This document shows, piece by piece, positions 29,658 to 38,079 of a stretch of 64,000 bases of DNA (positions are counted from its first letter, which is position 1; each line of letters opens with the position of its first letter). The notes beneath the pieces were generated by a model, which made no database searches, had not been told where the DNA came from, and was given only the letters and a program-made list of their open reading frames with translations. The stretch comes from Alitabrizicola rongguiensis (GTDB lineage: Bacteria > Pseudomonadota > Alphaproteobacteria > Rhodobacterales > Rhodobacteraceae), in the NCBI RefSeq assembly GCF_021491355.1, contig NZ_JAKENF010000001.1, forward strand, positions 1,054,001 through 1,118,000. Direction: 5' to 3'. The position numbers and the translations under genes are program-made.

Positions 29658-30389
29658 ATGGCCAGACAATCCCGTCACGGCGCGCCCGTCTTCCTGCTTA
29701 CCCGGCCCAAGGCTCAAGCCGCCCGGCTGGCAGACGATTTCCGCGCGCGTTTTGGTCCCGATCTGCGGATTGTCATTTCACCGCTGATCGAGCCCATCTT
29801 TCTAGCGCCCGACCTGCCGCAGCGCGACTGGGCCGGGGTGCTCTTTACTTCGGGCAATGGCGTGGAGGGTGCGCGGCGGCTTTCTATGGCGCCGGGCCGT
29901 CAGGCCTGGTGCGTGGGCGATGCGACGGCGCGGGCGGCCGCGGCGGCCGGGTATCGGGCGCAGTCTGCCGGTGGGGATGCGCGGGATCTCGCCGACCTCG
30001 TCCTCCGGTCGGGTGCGCATGGCCCTCTGCTCCACGCGCGAGGGGATGAGGTTTCGGGGCAGCTCGCCGAAATCCTCCAATCCGCCGGAATAGAGACGCA
30101 TGAAGCCATCGTCTATCGGCAGGAGACCGTGCACCTTTCCGCGGAGGCGCGAGCCCTCTTGGCCGAGGACGGGCCAGTAATTGCTCCCGTCTATTCGCCA
30201 CGGACTGCACGGTTGCTGTCCCATGAGGTGGAGGCGATTCCGCCCACCGCCCCCCTCCTGGTCGCCGCTATCAGCCGTGCTACCGCGCGTTCCCTGACCT
30301 TCGCGCCACAGCATCTAGTGGTCGCCACGCGTCCGGATGGCGACGCCATGCTCGACGCGGTCGCGGGGCTACTTGCCACAGTCTCATAG
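29658..30389 (+). CDS. hemD: Uroporphyrinogen-III synthase
   Basis: HemD closes the linear tetrapyrrole hydroxymethylbilane to uroporphyrinogen III. The 243-residue product begins MARQSRHGAPVFLLTRPKAQAAR and contains the typical LFTSGNGVEGARR and VGDATARAAAAAG, then ALLAEDGPVIAPVYSPRTARLL and AAISRATARSL in the second domain. The family is very divergent, and the call is helped by position upstream of mic60 and hemY. hemC, which often precedes hemD, is not in the divergent upstream region; tsaD is there instead. Confidence 0.85.
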   Translation: MARQSRHGAPVFLLTRPKAQAARLADDFRARFGPDLRIVISPLIEPIFLAPDLPQRDWAGVLFTSGNGVEGARRLSMAPGRQAWCVGDATARAAAAAGYRAQSAGGDARDLADLVLRSGAHGPLLHARGDEVSGQLAEILQSAGIETHEAIVYRQETVHLSAEARALLAEDGPVIAPVYSPRTARLLSHEVEAIPPTAPLLVAAISRATARSLTFAPQHLVVATRPDGDAMLDAVAGLLATVS

Positions 30390-30466
30390 CCTTGATGCCC
30401 CACCACCCCGCGGCTTAAGCTTTGCGCGGAAGGACGGCTTCCAAACAAGGCGGGAGGATTCGGCGT

Positions 30467-31627
30467 ATGGCGAAACAGGACACCCAGGCTGAAGAGCCGG
30501 CCGAAGCCGAGATCGTCGAGGAAACCGCCGCCCCCCGGATCGAACTGCCATCAGAAGCGCCGAGGAGGCGCAGCAGCGCAGGCGCTTTCATTGGCCTGCT
30601 TCTGGGCGGGGTAGCAGCTGCGGCAATCGGCTTCGGACTGGCGCGCTATCTTCCGAACGGCTGGCCGATGCCCGACATTGCGGCCCTTCAGGCCGAGATC
30701 GCCGCCCAAAAATCGACGATTGCCGAATTGCAGCAAGAATTGGCCAACCTTCCGGCCCCCGCAACTTCCGACATCTCTGCCGATCTCGATGCGCTGCGGA
30801 CCGAGTTCGCAGCAAAGCTGGCGGCGCTGCCGCCCCCTGCTCAAGACGAATCGGCAGACGTGAGCGCGTTGCAGTCAAGCCTGGCAGCGCTGAACGACCG
30901 GCTTGCGACGCTTGAAAAGCAGCCAGCAGGCGAAGCGGGCGCGGCATCCTCAACTGCCGTTGCGGCTTTTGAACGAGAGTTGCAGACGCTGCGCCAGCAG
31001 ATCGAGGCGCAGGGCAGCGTCGGATCGGCGATGACGGCCGACCTGCAAACGGCGATGACGGACGCCAAGGCACAGCTGGCCTCGGCCGCCGAGGAAGCAA
31101 AGAAGGTTGCAGCTGATGCCGAGGCTTTGGCCCAGGCAGCCCGGAACGATCTGGCGATCGGCCGGGTCTCGTCTGCCCTGGAGGCTGGCGGCAGCTTTTC
31201 AGGAGCTCTGGACGACTTGCGCACGGCTGGAGTGACCATTCCCGACGCACTTTCCGCCGACGCGGCGGGCGGTGTGCCTACGCTCGTGGACCTGCAACGA
31301 AGCTTTCCCGATGCGGCGCGCGAGGCTCTTGCCGCCGCGCTGCGCGCAGATGCCGGGTCGACCTGGAGCGAGCGCGTGGGTGCATTCCTCCGGACGCAGG
31401 CGGGCATCCGCTCGCTTACCCCGCGCGAGGGCGACGATCCCGACGCAGTCCTGTCGAGGGCTGAAGCCTCGCTGGCAGACGGTGATCTTGCCGCCGTCTT
31501 GGCAGGCATTGCCAGCCTGCCCGAAGCAGCTCAGGCTGCGATGTCCGGTTGGGTTGCAGAGGCGACAAAGCGGCAGGCGGCGGTTGATGCGCTTGCAGCG
31601 CTGAGCGCCAGCCTCGCCACCAAATAG
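30467..31627 (+). CDS. mic60: Mitofilin-like protein (alphaproteobacterial Mic60)
   Basis: A 386-residue membrane protein of the COG4223/Mic60 type. It has an acidic N-terminal cytoplasmic stretch, one transmembrane helix at about residues 38-60 (GAFIGLLLGGVAAAAIGFGL), a long coiled coil about 72-225 in the periplasm, and a C-terminal region resembling the mitofilin domain (DLRTAGVTIPDALSADAAGG; LTPREGDDPDAVLSRAEASL). Alphaproteobacterial Mic60 proteins shape intracytoplasmic membranes and interact with the outer membrane. They are encoded near heme genes, here between hemD and hemY. The ATG at 30467 follows GGGAGGA. Confidence 0.85.
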   Translation: MAKQDTQAEEPAEAEIVEETAAPRIELPSEAPRRRSSAGAFIGLLLGGVAAAAIGFGLARYLPNGWPMPDIAALQAEIAAQKSTIAELQQELANLPAPATSDISADLDALRTEFAAKLAALPPPAQDESADVSALQSSLAALNDRLATLEKQPAGEAGAASSTAVAAFERELQTLRQQIEAQGSVGSAMTADLQTAMTDAKAQLASAAEEAKKVAADAEALAQAARNDLAIGRVSSALEAGGSFSGALDDLRTAGVTIPDALSADAAGGVPTLVDLQRSFPDAAREALAAALRADAGSTWSERVGAFLRTQAGIRSLTPREGDDPDAVLSRAEASLADGDLAAVLAGIASLPEAAQAAMSGWVAEATKRQAAVDALAALSASLATK

Positions 31628-31636
31628 GGGAACGCC

Positions 31637-33070
31637 ATGATCTGGTCGGCCACCAAGGTTGTTCTCTTTGTTCTCATCATAGCGCTTCTGGCGCTTGGCG
31701 CGGGATGGCTTCTCGATACTGGCGGCGGCATTCGAATTGCCGCGGCAGGCTATGAATTCACGTTTGGTCCGCTGCAGGCGGTCATTCTTGCGCTGCTTGC
31801 GACGGGTGTCATCTGGCTGATCCTGCGCGTTGTCGGGTTTGCGGTGGCGATCCTGCGCTTCATCAATGGCGACGAGACCGCGATCACCCGCTACTTCGAC
31901 CGCAACCGCATCGAGAAGGGCTATCAGGCCTTTTCCGAAGGCATGTCGGCCCTCGCCGCCGGAGAGCCGAAGCTTGCGCTCAGTCGGGCGGCAAAGGCCG
32001 AGCGCTATCTGAAGAAGCCCGAGCTGACGACACTGCTTACAGCCCAGGCCGCCGAGGCCGCCGGCGATCGGCGCAAGGCGACCGAAGCGTACAAGGCTCT
32101 GTTGGCCAATCCGGAATCGCGCTTTATCGGCATCAGGGGTCTCATCAAGCAGAAGCTCGATGAAGGCGACAAGGAAACGGCGCTGAAGCTGGCACAGAAG
32201 GCCTTCGAACTGAAGCCACGCCATCAGGAGACGCAGGATCTGCTTCTGGCGCTTCAAGCCGAAAGCAGCGACTGGTCGGGTGCCCGGACGACGCTTGGCG
32301 CCAAGTATCAAAGCGGGGCCATCCCGCGCGATGTTCACCGCCGCCGGGATGCCGTTCTTGCCTTGCAGGAGGCGAAGACGATCCTCGATTCAGAGTCTTC
32401 GGTTGAGGCGCAGGAGGCAGCAATCCAGGCGAACCGCATGTCACCCGATCTTGTGCCTGCCGCTGCAATGGCCGCACGCAGCTACATCGCGCGCGGTGAC
32501 AGCAAGAACGCGACCCGGGTGCTGAAAAAGGCCTGGGCCTCACAACCCCACCCCGACCTCGCTGCGGCCTTTGCCGAGATTGCACCCGAGGAAACCCCGG
32601 CGCAGCGGTTGAAGCGGTTTGGCACGCTGACCTCGCAGAACCCCGACAATGACGAAACGCGGATGCTTCTGGCCGAACTCAATCTCGCGGCCGAGGATTT
32701 TCCCGGTGCCCGCCGCGCGCTGGGTGATCTTCCGACTCGCCATCCGACCCGCAGGAGCTTGGCCATCATGGCTGCGATCGAGCGGGGCGAGGGCGCCGAC
32801 GAAGCGGTGGTGCGTGGCTGGCTGGCTCGGACGCTCACAGCGCCGCGCGGCCCGCAATGGGTCTGCGACAAGTGCAACAGCATCCATTCGAACTGGACCC
32901 CCATCTGCAACAATTGCGGCGGCTTCGATACGCTGTCCTGGCGCGAGCCGAATGAAACGACGGGCCCAAGCGCCACGCAATCCGAACTGCTGCCCCTGCT
33001 GGTCGGAGAGGCATCGCCTGGACGCATTGACCTTGCGGAGGACGAAACGGAACCACCTGCGAAGACATGA
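31637..33070 (+). CDS. hemY: HemY-like tetratricopeptide membrane protein
   Basis: A 477-residue HemY (PF07219-type) protein. Two N-terminal transmembrane helices, about residues 6-27 and 50-73, are followed by the conserved INGDETAITRYFDRNRIEKG region and a long series of tetratricopeptide-type helical repeats. HemY is linked to late heme synthesis in E. coli but its role is not defined. The C-terminus carries two Cys pairs, WVCDKCNSIHSNW and PICNNCGGFD, about 14 residues apart, forming a likely zinc ribbon. It follows mic60 by nine bases with the GGGGAACGCC spacer. It precedes the tRNA gene. Confidence 0.88.
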   Translation: MIWSATKVVLFVLIIALLALGAGWLLDTGGGIRIAAAGYEFTFGPLQAVILALLATGVIWLILRVVGFAVAILRFINGDETAITRYFDRNRIEKGYQAFSEGMSALAAGEPKLALSRAAKAERYLKKPELTTLLTAQAAEAAGDRRKATEAYKALLANPESRFIGIRGLIKQKLDEGDKETALKLAQKAFELKPRHQETQDLLLALQAESSDWSGARTTLGAKYQSGAIPRDVHRRRDAVLALQEAKTILDSESSVEAQEAAIQANRMSPDLVPAAAMAARSYIARGDSKNATRVLKKAWASQPHPDLAAAFAEIAPEETPAQRLKRFGTLTSQNPDNDETRMLLAELNLAAEDFPGARRALGDLPTRHPTRRSLAIMAAIERGEGADEAVVRGWLARTLTAPRGPQWVCDKCNSIHSNWTPICNNCGGFDTLSWREPNETTGPSATQSELLPLLVGEASPGRIDLAEDETEPPAKT

Positions 33071-33148
33071 AAATTGGGGCTACCCACTCCGCCACGACGA
33101 TGCTAAGGAGCGGCGCGCGTGGCCGGATCAGGTCCGCCATGAGAAGTT

Positions 33149-33224
33149 GCCGGTGTAGCTCAGCTGGTAGAGCACGTCATTCGTAATGATGGGGTCGGGG
33201 GTTCGAGTCCCTTCACCGGCACCA
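33149..33224 (+). tRNA. tRNA-Thr (anticodon CGT)
   Basis: A complete 76-base cloverleaf. The acceptor stem GCCGGTG pairs with CACCGGC, the D arm reads GCTCAGCTGGTAGAGC, the anticodon arm CGTCA-TTCGTAA-TGATG gives CGT at 33182-33184, and the T arm has GGGGG-TTCGAGT-CCCTT. The CCA end is encoded. CGT reads ACG threonine codons. It sits between the heme gene cluster and the accessory region, and its T-arm and acceptor end would be a possible phage or island attachment site. Confidence 0.97.
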
Positions 33225-33239
33225 CTTACCAGACCTGAG

Positions 33240-33270
33240 GCCCTGCAATTGCAGGGCTTTTTGGTTTTTC
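33240..33270 (+). terminator. Terminator after tRNA-Thr
   Basis: GCCCTGC, an AATT loop and GCAGGGC form a seven-pair hairpin at 33240-33257, followed by TTTTTGG and another T-run. It lies 15 bases downstream of the tRNA. Confidence 0.85.
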
Positions 33271-33762
33271 AGCTCATTCAGCCCCACAATTGGCCCCACA
33301 ACCTCCTGAAGCCTACGCAAGCACCTACTAACTGACTGATGTGCCTGAGGTGTTCCTGCAGTTGAAATAAGCACTTCAGATGGAGCACAAATCAGGCGAG
33401 AACATCGCCTAGTTCCTATCGGCCACTGACACGTCTCAAGAGCCCAGATTGGTGCAGATTCCGCGGAATCCGCCGGCAAGACCGAGTCCACCTGACACTG
33501 TGGATCATGGGGTGCGGCGCGTAGAGAGCGGGTCACGTGAATGAGCCGAAAGAAGGCGATCCCAACGGCTTTGCGGCTCTCCCCATCATGCGAGAATGAA
33601 GGTGCCCATTTGCTGTGGTCGGCGAAACGGCGAACAGGAACGGCCGCTCTCTGGAGCTTCTGAACGGTCGAAGGAGACATCATTTAGTGAACTGCATAAT
33701 CCGCACCAGCATCGGCTGCGAAGTCGGTACCGAACGATCGCCGCCGCTCACGACGGTCTCCT
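33271..33762. other. Intergenic stretch between tRNA and accessory genes
   Basis: About 490 bases without a supportable gene. Minor reading frames here overlap the tRNA or lack a ribosome-binding site and have no recognisable motif. The composition changes from the core genes: it is less GC-biased. I see no integrase remnant and no second copy of the tRNA 3' end. It may be a decayed insertion scar or just regulatory DNA. Confidence 0.5.
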
Positions 33763-35001
33763 TTAATGTCCGCCGGTGAAGACGAGCACTTTCACGGGCG
33801 CGATGACGGTCTGCATCCGCAGGATCAGCGCATGGACGAGGCCGACCGTGTCGACGACATGCATCCCGATGCGCTGGAAGGTTCCGAGATTGGGGTCCTT
33901 CAGCTGCTCGTGATAGCTCGTATAGGCGTTGGCGGTGCAGACGCTGCCGGGCGGAATGCCGTCCAGTCCACCCGCGAACATCGGTTCGAGATAGGCCACG
34001 ATCGTGCCGGGGGTCTGCGCCGCCTGCACCGGATCGACAAGCTGGTCGCTTGCCCGCACCTGACCGCTCGACACGGTCGACTGCACCTGCGTCACAACCA
34101 TCGGGATGATCGTGAAGGGTCTGGCGATGCAGGCGATCTCCGCCGCCATGCCGGGATACATCACGCCCGCCTCGATCTGGCCGAACCCGGCCTGGATCGC
34201 CTCGCGTCCCGCTTCCGCAGGCACAAGAACCCCGGCGGGGCGCATCATCGGGTTCACCAGATCACCAACCCGGAGCGTGAACTGCTGGACCTCGCCGGCG
34301 ACGCCGGCCCGGATCAGGGTCTTGTCGAGATCAGCCTGCGCCTGCACCAGCGCCGCCTCGGCGGTGCGTAGTTCCGCCGGAAGCTGCGTCTCGATCTCGG
34401 CCGTCAGGGTCACCTTCTCGGCCTCGGCAGCCTTCAAGCCCCCGGCCCGGCCATCGACGATGTTCTGCAACCGCTCGATCTCGCGTGCTGCAACCGCGTC
34501 GGGGTTGCGCCGGCGGATCTCGGCCTTGGTGTCGCGCTCGTCCTCGGCCTGCTTCAGCGCACTCCGCGCCTCGATGATGCGCGCATCCGCCGTGGCAAGC
34601 TGCGTCTCGGCCACCGTCAGCGCCGCCGTCACCTCATCCACCTTCGCCTGTGCCGTCGCCACCGCCGCCTTCTGCTCGCTGTCATCCAGCCGGAACAGCG
34701 GCTGCCCGGCCTCGACCTTCTCGTTGAGCGAGACATAGACCTCGGCGACCCGACCGATGCCCTCGGGCACGATCGGAACCGTGCGGTACATGGCGACCGC
34801 CGCCGACGTGGCCGGGTGGAAATAGAAGATCGTGGTGATGAGGCTGACGGTCAGGAACACGCAGGCGACGATGCCGTAGCGCAGCTCGTACCAGACCGAG
34901 TAGAGCGTGATCTCGTAGCCGATGCGCTTGCCCTGCCGGTAGCGGCGGAACAGGAAATCCGGCAGGATCGTCAGGGCCGAGCAGAAGAGAAGCTCCAGCA
35001 T
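33763..35001 (-). CDS. HlyD-family membrane fusion protein
   Basis: A 412-residue periplasmic adaptor. One transmembrane helix at about residues 43-62 follows a basic, aromatic N-terminus (FLFRRYRQGKRIGYE). The lipoyl-like half-motif GRVAEVYVSLNEKVEAGQPL, a long coiled coil (residues about 110-225) and the matching beta-barrel segment IRAGVAGEVQQFTLRVGD follow, in the order of MFP adaptors. It resembles E. coli YibH/YiaV, whose transport partners are unclear. No ABC or RND pump is adjacent. The small membrane gene upstream is separated by three bases; the pairing matches the YiaW/YiaV arrangement. Confidence 0.85.
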   Translation of the reverse strand: MLELLFCSALTILPDFLFRRYRQGKRIGYEITLYSVWYELRYGIVACVFLTVSLITTIFYFHPATSAAVAMYRTVPIVPEGIGRVAEVYVSLNEKVEAGQPLFRLDDSEQKAAVATAQAKVDEVTAALTVAETQLATADARIIEARSALKQAEDERDTKAEIRRRNPDAVAAREIERLQNIVDGRAGGLKAAEAEKVTLTAEIETQLPAELRTAEAALVQAQADLDKTLIRAGVAGEVQQFTLRVGDLVNPMMRPAGVLVPAEAGREAIQAGFGQIEAGVMYPGMAAEIACIARPFTIIPMVVTQVQSTVSSGQVRASDQLVDPVQAAQTPGTIVAYLEPMFAGGLDGIPPGSVCTANAYTSYHEQLKDPNLGTFQRIGMHVVDTVGLVHALILRMQTVIAPVKVLVFTGGH

Positions 35002-35004
35002 GGC

Positions 35005-35439
35005 TCAGGCCTCCTTGCCTGCGACGGCTTCGCCGGACGCCGGGGGGACGCCGTCCGGTTCGGCCACCTGCCCGGCCGGGGGCGGGACACCCTCGCGCCG
35101 GGCCATCCGCGCGAGGGACTCCGCGATCGACTGGATCGGGGTCGAGAAATCAGGGACGGTCACCATCGCCAGCAGCAGCGCCGCAACCCAGAAGATGTTG
35201 ATATGCGTGAACAGCGCCAGAAGCGCGAGAACCGCCACGATCTCGAACTGCGCCTTGTTCGCCTTCTGGTGCATCATCCGCTCGGGGATCGAGTGCAGAT
35301 GCAGATACAGAAGACCCACGCTCAGCACCGCCGCGATCATGAACAGGATCGCAAAGGTCATCAGCCCATCCGACTCTCCCGGAGCCGTGATGAAAAACGG
35401 AAGAACATGCGGCGCCAGCGGATGGATCTCGGTGGTCAT
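35005..35439 (-). CDS. Small membrane protein paired with HlyD adaptor
   Basis: A 144-residue protein with three probable membrane helices (about residues 25-48, 66-82, 85-100) and a C-terminal Pro/Gly/Glu-rich tail (REGVPPPAGQVAEPDG). In E. coli the DUF3302 proteins YiaW and YibI are encoded next to HlyD-like YiaV and YibH; this protein occupies the same place and is similar in size, but I cannot confirm family membership from sequence alone. No enzyme motif is seen. It is translated just upstream of the HlyD gene, with three bases between stop and start. Confidence 0.65.
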   Translation of the reverse strand: MTTEIHPLAPHVLPFFITAPGESDGLMTFAILFMIAAVLSVGLLYLHLHSIPERMMHQKANKAQFEIVAVLALLALFTHINIFWVAALLLAMVTVPDFSTPIQSIAESLARMARREGVPPPAGQVAEPDGVPPASGEAVAGKEA

Positions 35440-35445
35440 TGATAG

Positions 35446-35535
35446 ATTCTCCGAATTTCAGGTGACTGGGTCCTTACCCCGACGGCCACCACCGCCCCTC
35501 GGAGAAATGCTCCGAAATCTTCGACATTCTCCGAA
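35446..35535. repeat. Three CTCCGAA copies upstream of HlyD pair
   Basis: CTCCGAA occurs at 35449-35455, 35510-35516 and 35529-35535, twice within the longer ATTCTCCGAA (35446 and 35526). The middle copy also forms a small hairpin with TCGGAG at 35499-35504. They lie in the spacer upstream of the small membrane gene and after the DUF2950 gene, and may be a regulatory repeat. Confidence 0.4.
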
Positions 35536-35600
35536 GGACTTGCGTTCCAGGATGGCTCGCCCGACCCGACTGGCGAAGCGATGACGACAGCATGTGATAG

Positions 35601-36521
35601 CTACGGCCCCAAGACGGGACGCCAGCCCTCTCCCGGATCGAAGCTGTCGATTGCTCCGGCGACGTCGAGGGTGTTGGCTCCCAGATCCGCCTCGTAAACG
35701 ATCCCGCTCTCCCCAACCATGAAGGACATCACCCCCGTCTGTCCGGGGATGGCCGGGAAGGCCAGCAAGGCATGTCCGGCGAGCATGTTGGTGTTGACGA
35801 TGTAATCGAGTTCGCCACCCGGGGCTGCCGGTCCCTGGCGGGTGAGAATGCGGAAATAATACCCGGAATACGGCACCGGTGCCTGGTCCACACCATCGAT
35901 CGACACGCCGTCAGCTGCTGCTTGCGCGATGAAGGCTCCAATTGGGCTCTTCGGGGCGCCGGCTTCGTCGGGCCAGTAGAGCCCGTCACGCTTTCCGGGT
36001 TCTGACAAGATGGCATCGGCAAATTCCAGTACACCGTCGCCGTCATAGTCGATCTTGCGGTAGTTGGCTTGAACCTCGACTGCGCGATGAAGGATCTCAA
36101 TCACATCAAGTTCGTTCTGGCCGATCCTACGATCAAGGATCTCTTCCCGGGCGGCGTCGGGGTCGAAGTGCCACCCTCCACTTCCGGCTACGAGCGATAC
36201 GGGGAACGCCCAGCGGGTTCGTCCAACCTGAAGCGCCTTGCGACCTTCGCCGTCATCGACGATTTCCGCGAAGCTCTGGTATGCGGCCAAGAACTCGCGC
36301 CGAGCTTCCGCATCTTGCTTGGGGTCGCCGGAGGAAATGAGGTCATCCGACTCCGTCCCGAATACAGTTAGCAAGGCAGCGTGGTCTTGGGCGTTCAGGG
36401 CATCGACAAAAGCTTCGACCGCCGCCTCGGGCGTCGGATATACGGCCGGCTCGGCATGAGCTGGCAATACCCAGAGAAGCGTGACAAACAGGCTGCTTCT
36501 GAACATGAATGGACTCCTCAT
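35601..36521 (-). CDS. DUF2950 secreted protein
   Basis: A 306-residue exported protein of the DUF2950 type. A signal peptide ends near LPAHA (about residue 23); the mature part begins EPAVYPTPEAAVEAFVDALN. Later comes the family-typical DGLYWPDEAGAPKSPIGAFIAQA and SGYYFRILTRQGPAAPGG, then GQTGVMSFMVGESGIVYEADLG. Function unknown. I chose the ATG at 36519-36521 because GGGAGG precedes it; it starts one base after the DUF3300 stop. DUF3300 and DUF2950 genes are commonly side by side, so this looks like a two-gene envelope module. Confidence 0.86.
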   Translation of the reverse strand: MRSPFMFRSSLFVTLLWVLPAHAEPAVYPTPEAAVEAFVDALNAQDHAALLTVFGTESDDLISSGDPKQDAEARREFLAAYQSFAEIVDDGEGRKALQVGRTRWAFPVSLVAGSGGWHFDPDAAREEILDRRIGQNELDVIEILHRAVEVQANYRKIDYDGDGVLEFADAILSEPGKRDGLYWPDEAGAPKSPIGAFIAQAAADGVSIDGVDQAPVPYSGYYFRILTRQGPAAPGGELDYIVNTNMLAGHALLAFPAIPGQTGVMSFMVGESGIVYEADLGANTLDVAGAIDSFDPGEGWRPVLGP

Positions 36522-36522
36522 C

Positions 36523-37947
36523 TCAGCGCCTCCCACCGCGGCTGGTCCGCCCGCGTGACGATGCAGCTTGCGCTCGCGACCCGCTCGATGGCTTGAACGA
36601 GGGGGATCGGCTGACGGAGGCTCTTGGACTCGAAGCGCTTGGACGCGATGAGACCTTGGGCTTGTTCACTTTCGGAGCCGAAGCCGAGGGACGGCTGGCT
36701 TTTGGCTTCGCCGAAGGCTTAGTGAGTTTGGCCTTGTTGTCCGAAGGCCTGGCCTGGGGAAGTCCAGCCGTATCCCCCCTGCCCCGGGCGGCCGGGAGAG
36801 CGGCAACGTTCCCACCCGTGGCCTTGTGGGTCTTGATCTTTTCGCGCGCGGCGTCCCGGCTGGCGTCGGTGGGGCGGAAGTTTCCGTCCTTGGCCCCATC
36901 GAGCCGGTCCGTGCTGACATCACCCAGGCGTCCCTTGTCGATCGCAGGCAGGGTCGATGGGCGTTTTAGGGCGCCCCCGGCCACGCCGCCCGCGATGCCG
37001 CCGGCTATGGCGCCTCCTAGATTGCCGTCGCCGAGGTTGCTGCCGCCCGGATTTCTGTCACCGATGTTTGCCAGACGATCGCCGTTGCCAATGTTTCCGA
37101 TGTCGATGCCGTTATCGATGTTAATGTCGCCATCCCAGTCAATGTGATTGCCGTTGCCGCCGCCGCCATGCCAGTAATCGCCCCAATCCTCGTCCCAGTG
37201 ATCGTCATCGAAAATTTCGTCGATCAGGATAGCTCCACCCCAGACGATGGCTCCGGTCATCAGCCAGTCATCCCAATTGCTTCCGTCGGTAACGTAGACC
37301 GGGTTGGCTGGCGCAGGCGTCGTGTAGACCGTTTCAGTGTATTGCGGCACATACACTATGTCGGGGCTCGCCGATGAAATCGTGAGGTTGCCGGAGTCTG
37401 GATCTTCCTCCACGTTCATTGCCTGATTGTCCTCAAGGTAACCGTTGAGCTTTGCTTGAGCCCGGAGACGCTGTATGGAAGCCAGGCTGTCGTCGGTCTG
37501 TGCGATCAACGCATTACCTGCCATCTCGGTCCAGTCGATATGCTCGATCATTCGTCCGATCAGGTCAGGGAAGCCGGCGGCGAGAGCCTTTACAGGTTCC
37601 GGCCAGATCTGCGCCGAAACCAGGTCCGAGAGTTCCTTTGGGGATTTCCCCTTGTTCCGCTCGAGGAACAGGTTCGCCTTGACCACATCCAAGGGATAGG
37701 TCGCGGCCAGAAGGACCTGCGCGAGCAAAGCATCAGGGTAAAGCGCGACAGGCGCGAACAGTTCGTCGAGTTCATCTGCGCTGAGCAGACCGTCATCGAC
37801 CGCCTCGTCTGCACCCGTTGTCTGGGTGGCAGAGGGTGCCACCGTCTGGGGAGTTGATGCGGCATCTTCTGCGCGCGAATACGACGCTGTCAGTGCGGTT
37901 GTCCCGATCATGGCCGCAAGAAATCCAAGGGTTCGCAAACGGTTCAT
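36523..37947 (-). CDS. DUF3300 secreted protein
   Basis: A 474-residue exported protein of the DUF3300 type. A signal peptide covers about residues 1-26; the conserved core LLSADELDELFAPVALYPDALLAQVLLAATYPLDVV is written here only in part (FAPVALYPDALLAQVLLAAT). The central domain ends at DIVYVPQYTETVYTTPAP. A linker rich in Asp, Asn and Gly (residues about 240-330) and a very basic Ser/Lys/Arg-rich C-terminus (SRGRTSRGGRR) follow, suggesting cell-wall or nucleic-acid contact. Function unknown. The ATG at 37945-37947 is chosen; upstream extension lacks homology. Next to DUF2950. Confidence 0.88.
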   Translation of the reverse strand: MNRLRTLGFLAAMIGTTALTASYSRAEDAASTPQTVAPSATQTTGADEAVDDGLLSADELDELFAPVALYPDALLAQVLLAATYPLDVVKANLFLERNKGKSPKELSDLVSAQIWPEPVKALAAGFPDLIGRMIEHIDWTEMAGNALIAQTDDSLASIQRLRAQAKLNGYLEDNQAMNVEEDPDSGNLTISSASPDIVYVPQYTETVYTTPAPANPVYVTDGSNWDDWLMTGAIVWGGAILIDEIFDDDHWDEDWGDYWHGGGGNGNHIDWDGDINIDNGIDIGNIGNGDRLANIGDRNPGGSNLGDGNLGGAIAGGIAGGVAGGALKRPSTLPAIDKGRLGDVSTDRLDGAKDGNFRPTDASRDAAREKIKTHKATGGNVAALPAARGRGDTAGLPQARPSDNKAKLTKPSAKPKASRPSASAPKVNKPKVSSRPSASSPRASVSRSPSFKPSSGSRAQAASSRGRTSRGGRR

Positions 37948-38079
37948 GCCATCCTCGCTCGGACAAGTGTCTGGCCAGACGAACCAAGAGTCGTCTGAGC
38001 CAATCCCAGAACGTATCCGCCTCGTGAAACTGGCGGGAATACGAAGCACCACCTCGCGATGCCGCTAGAGCATCACAGT

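Noticed and set aside
33213-33683. 156-codon minus-strand frame overlapping the tRNA-Thr 3' end
   Set aside because: It runs into the tRNA and its terminator, lacks a ribosome-binding site and has no recognisable domain; the integrase-like impression of its C-terminus was not convincing.
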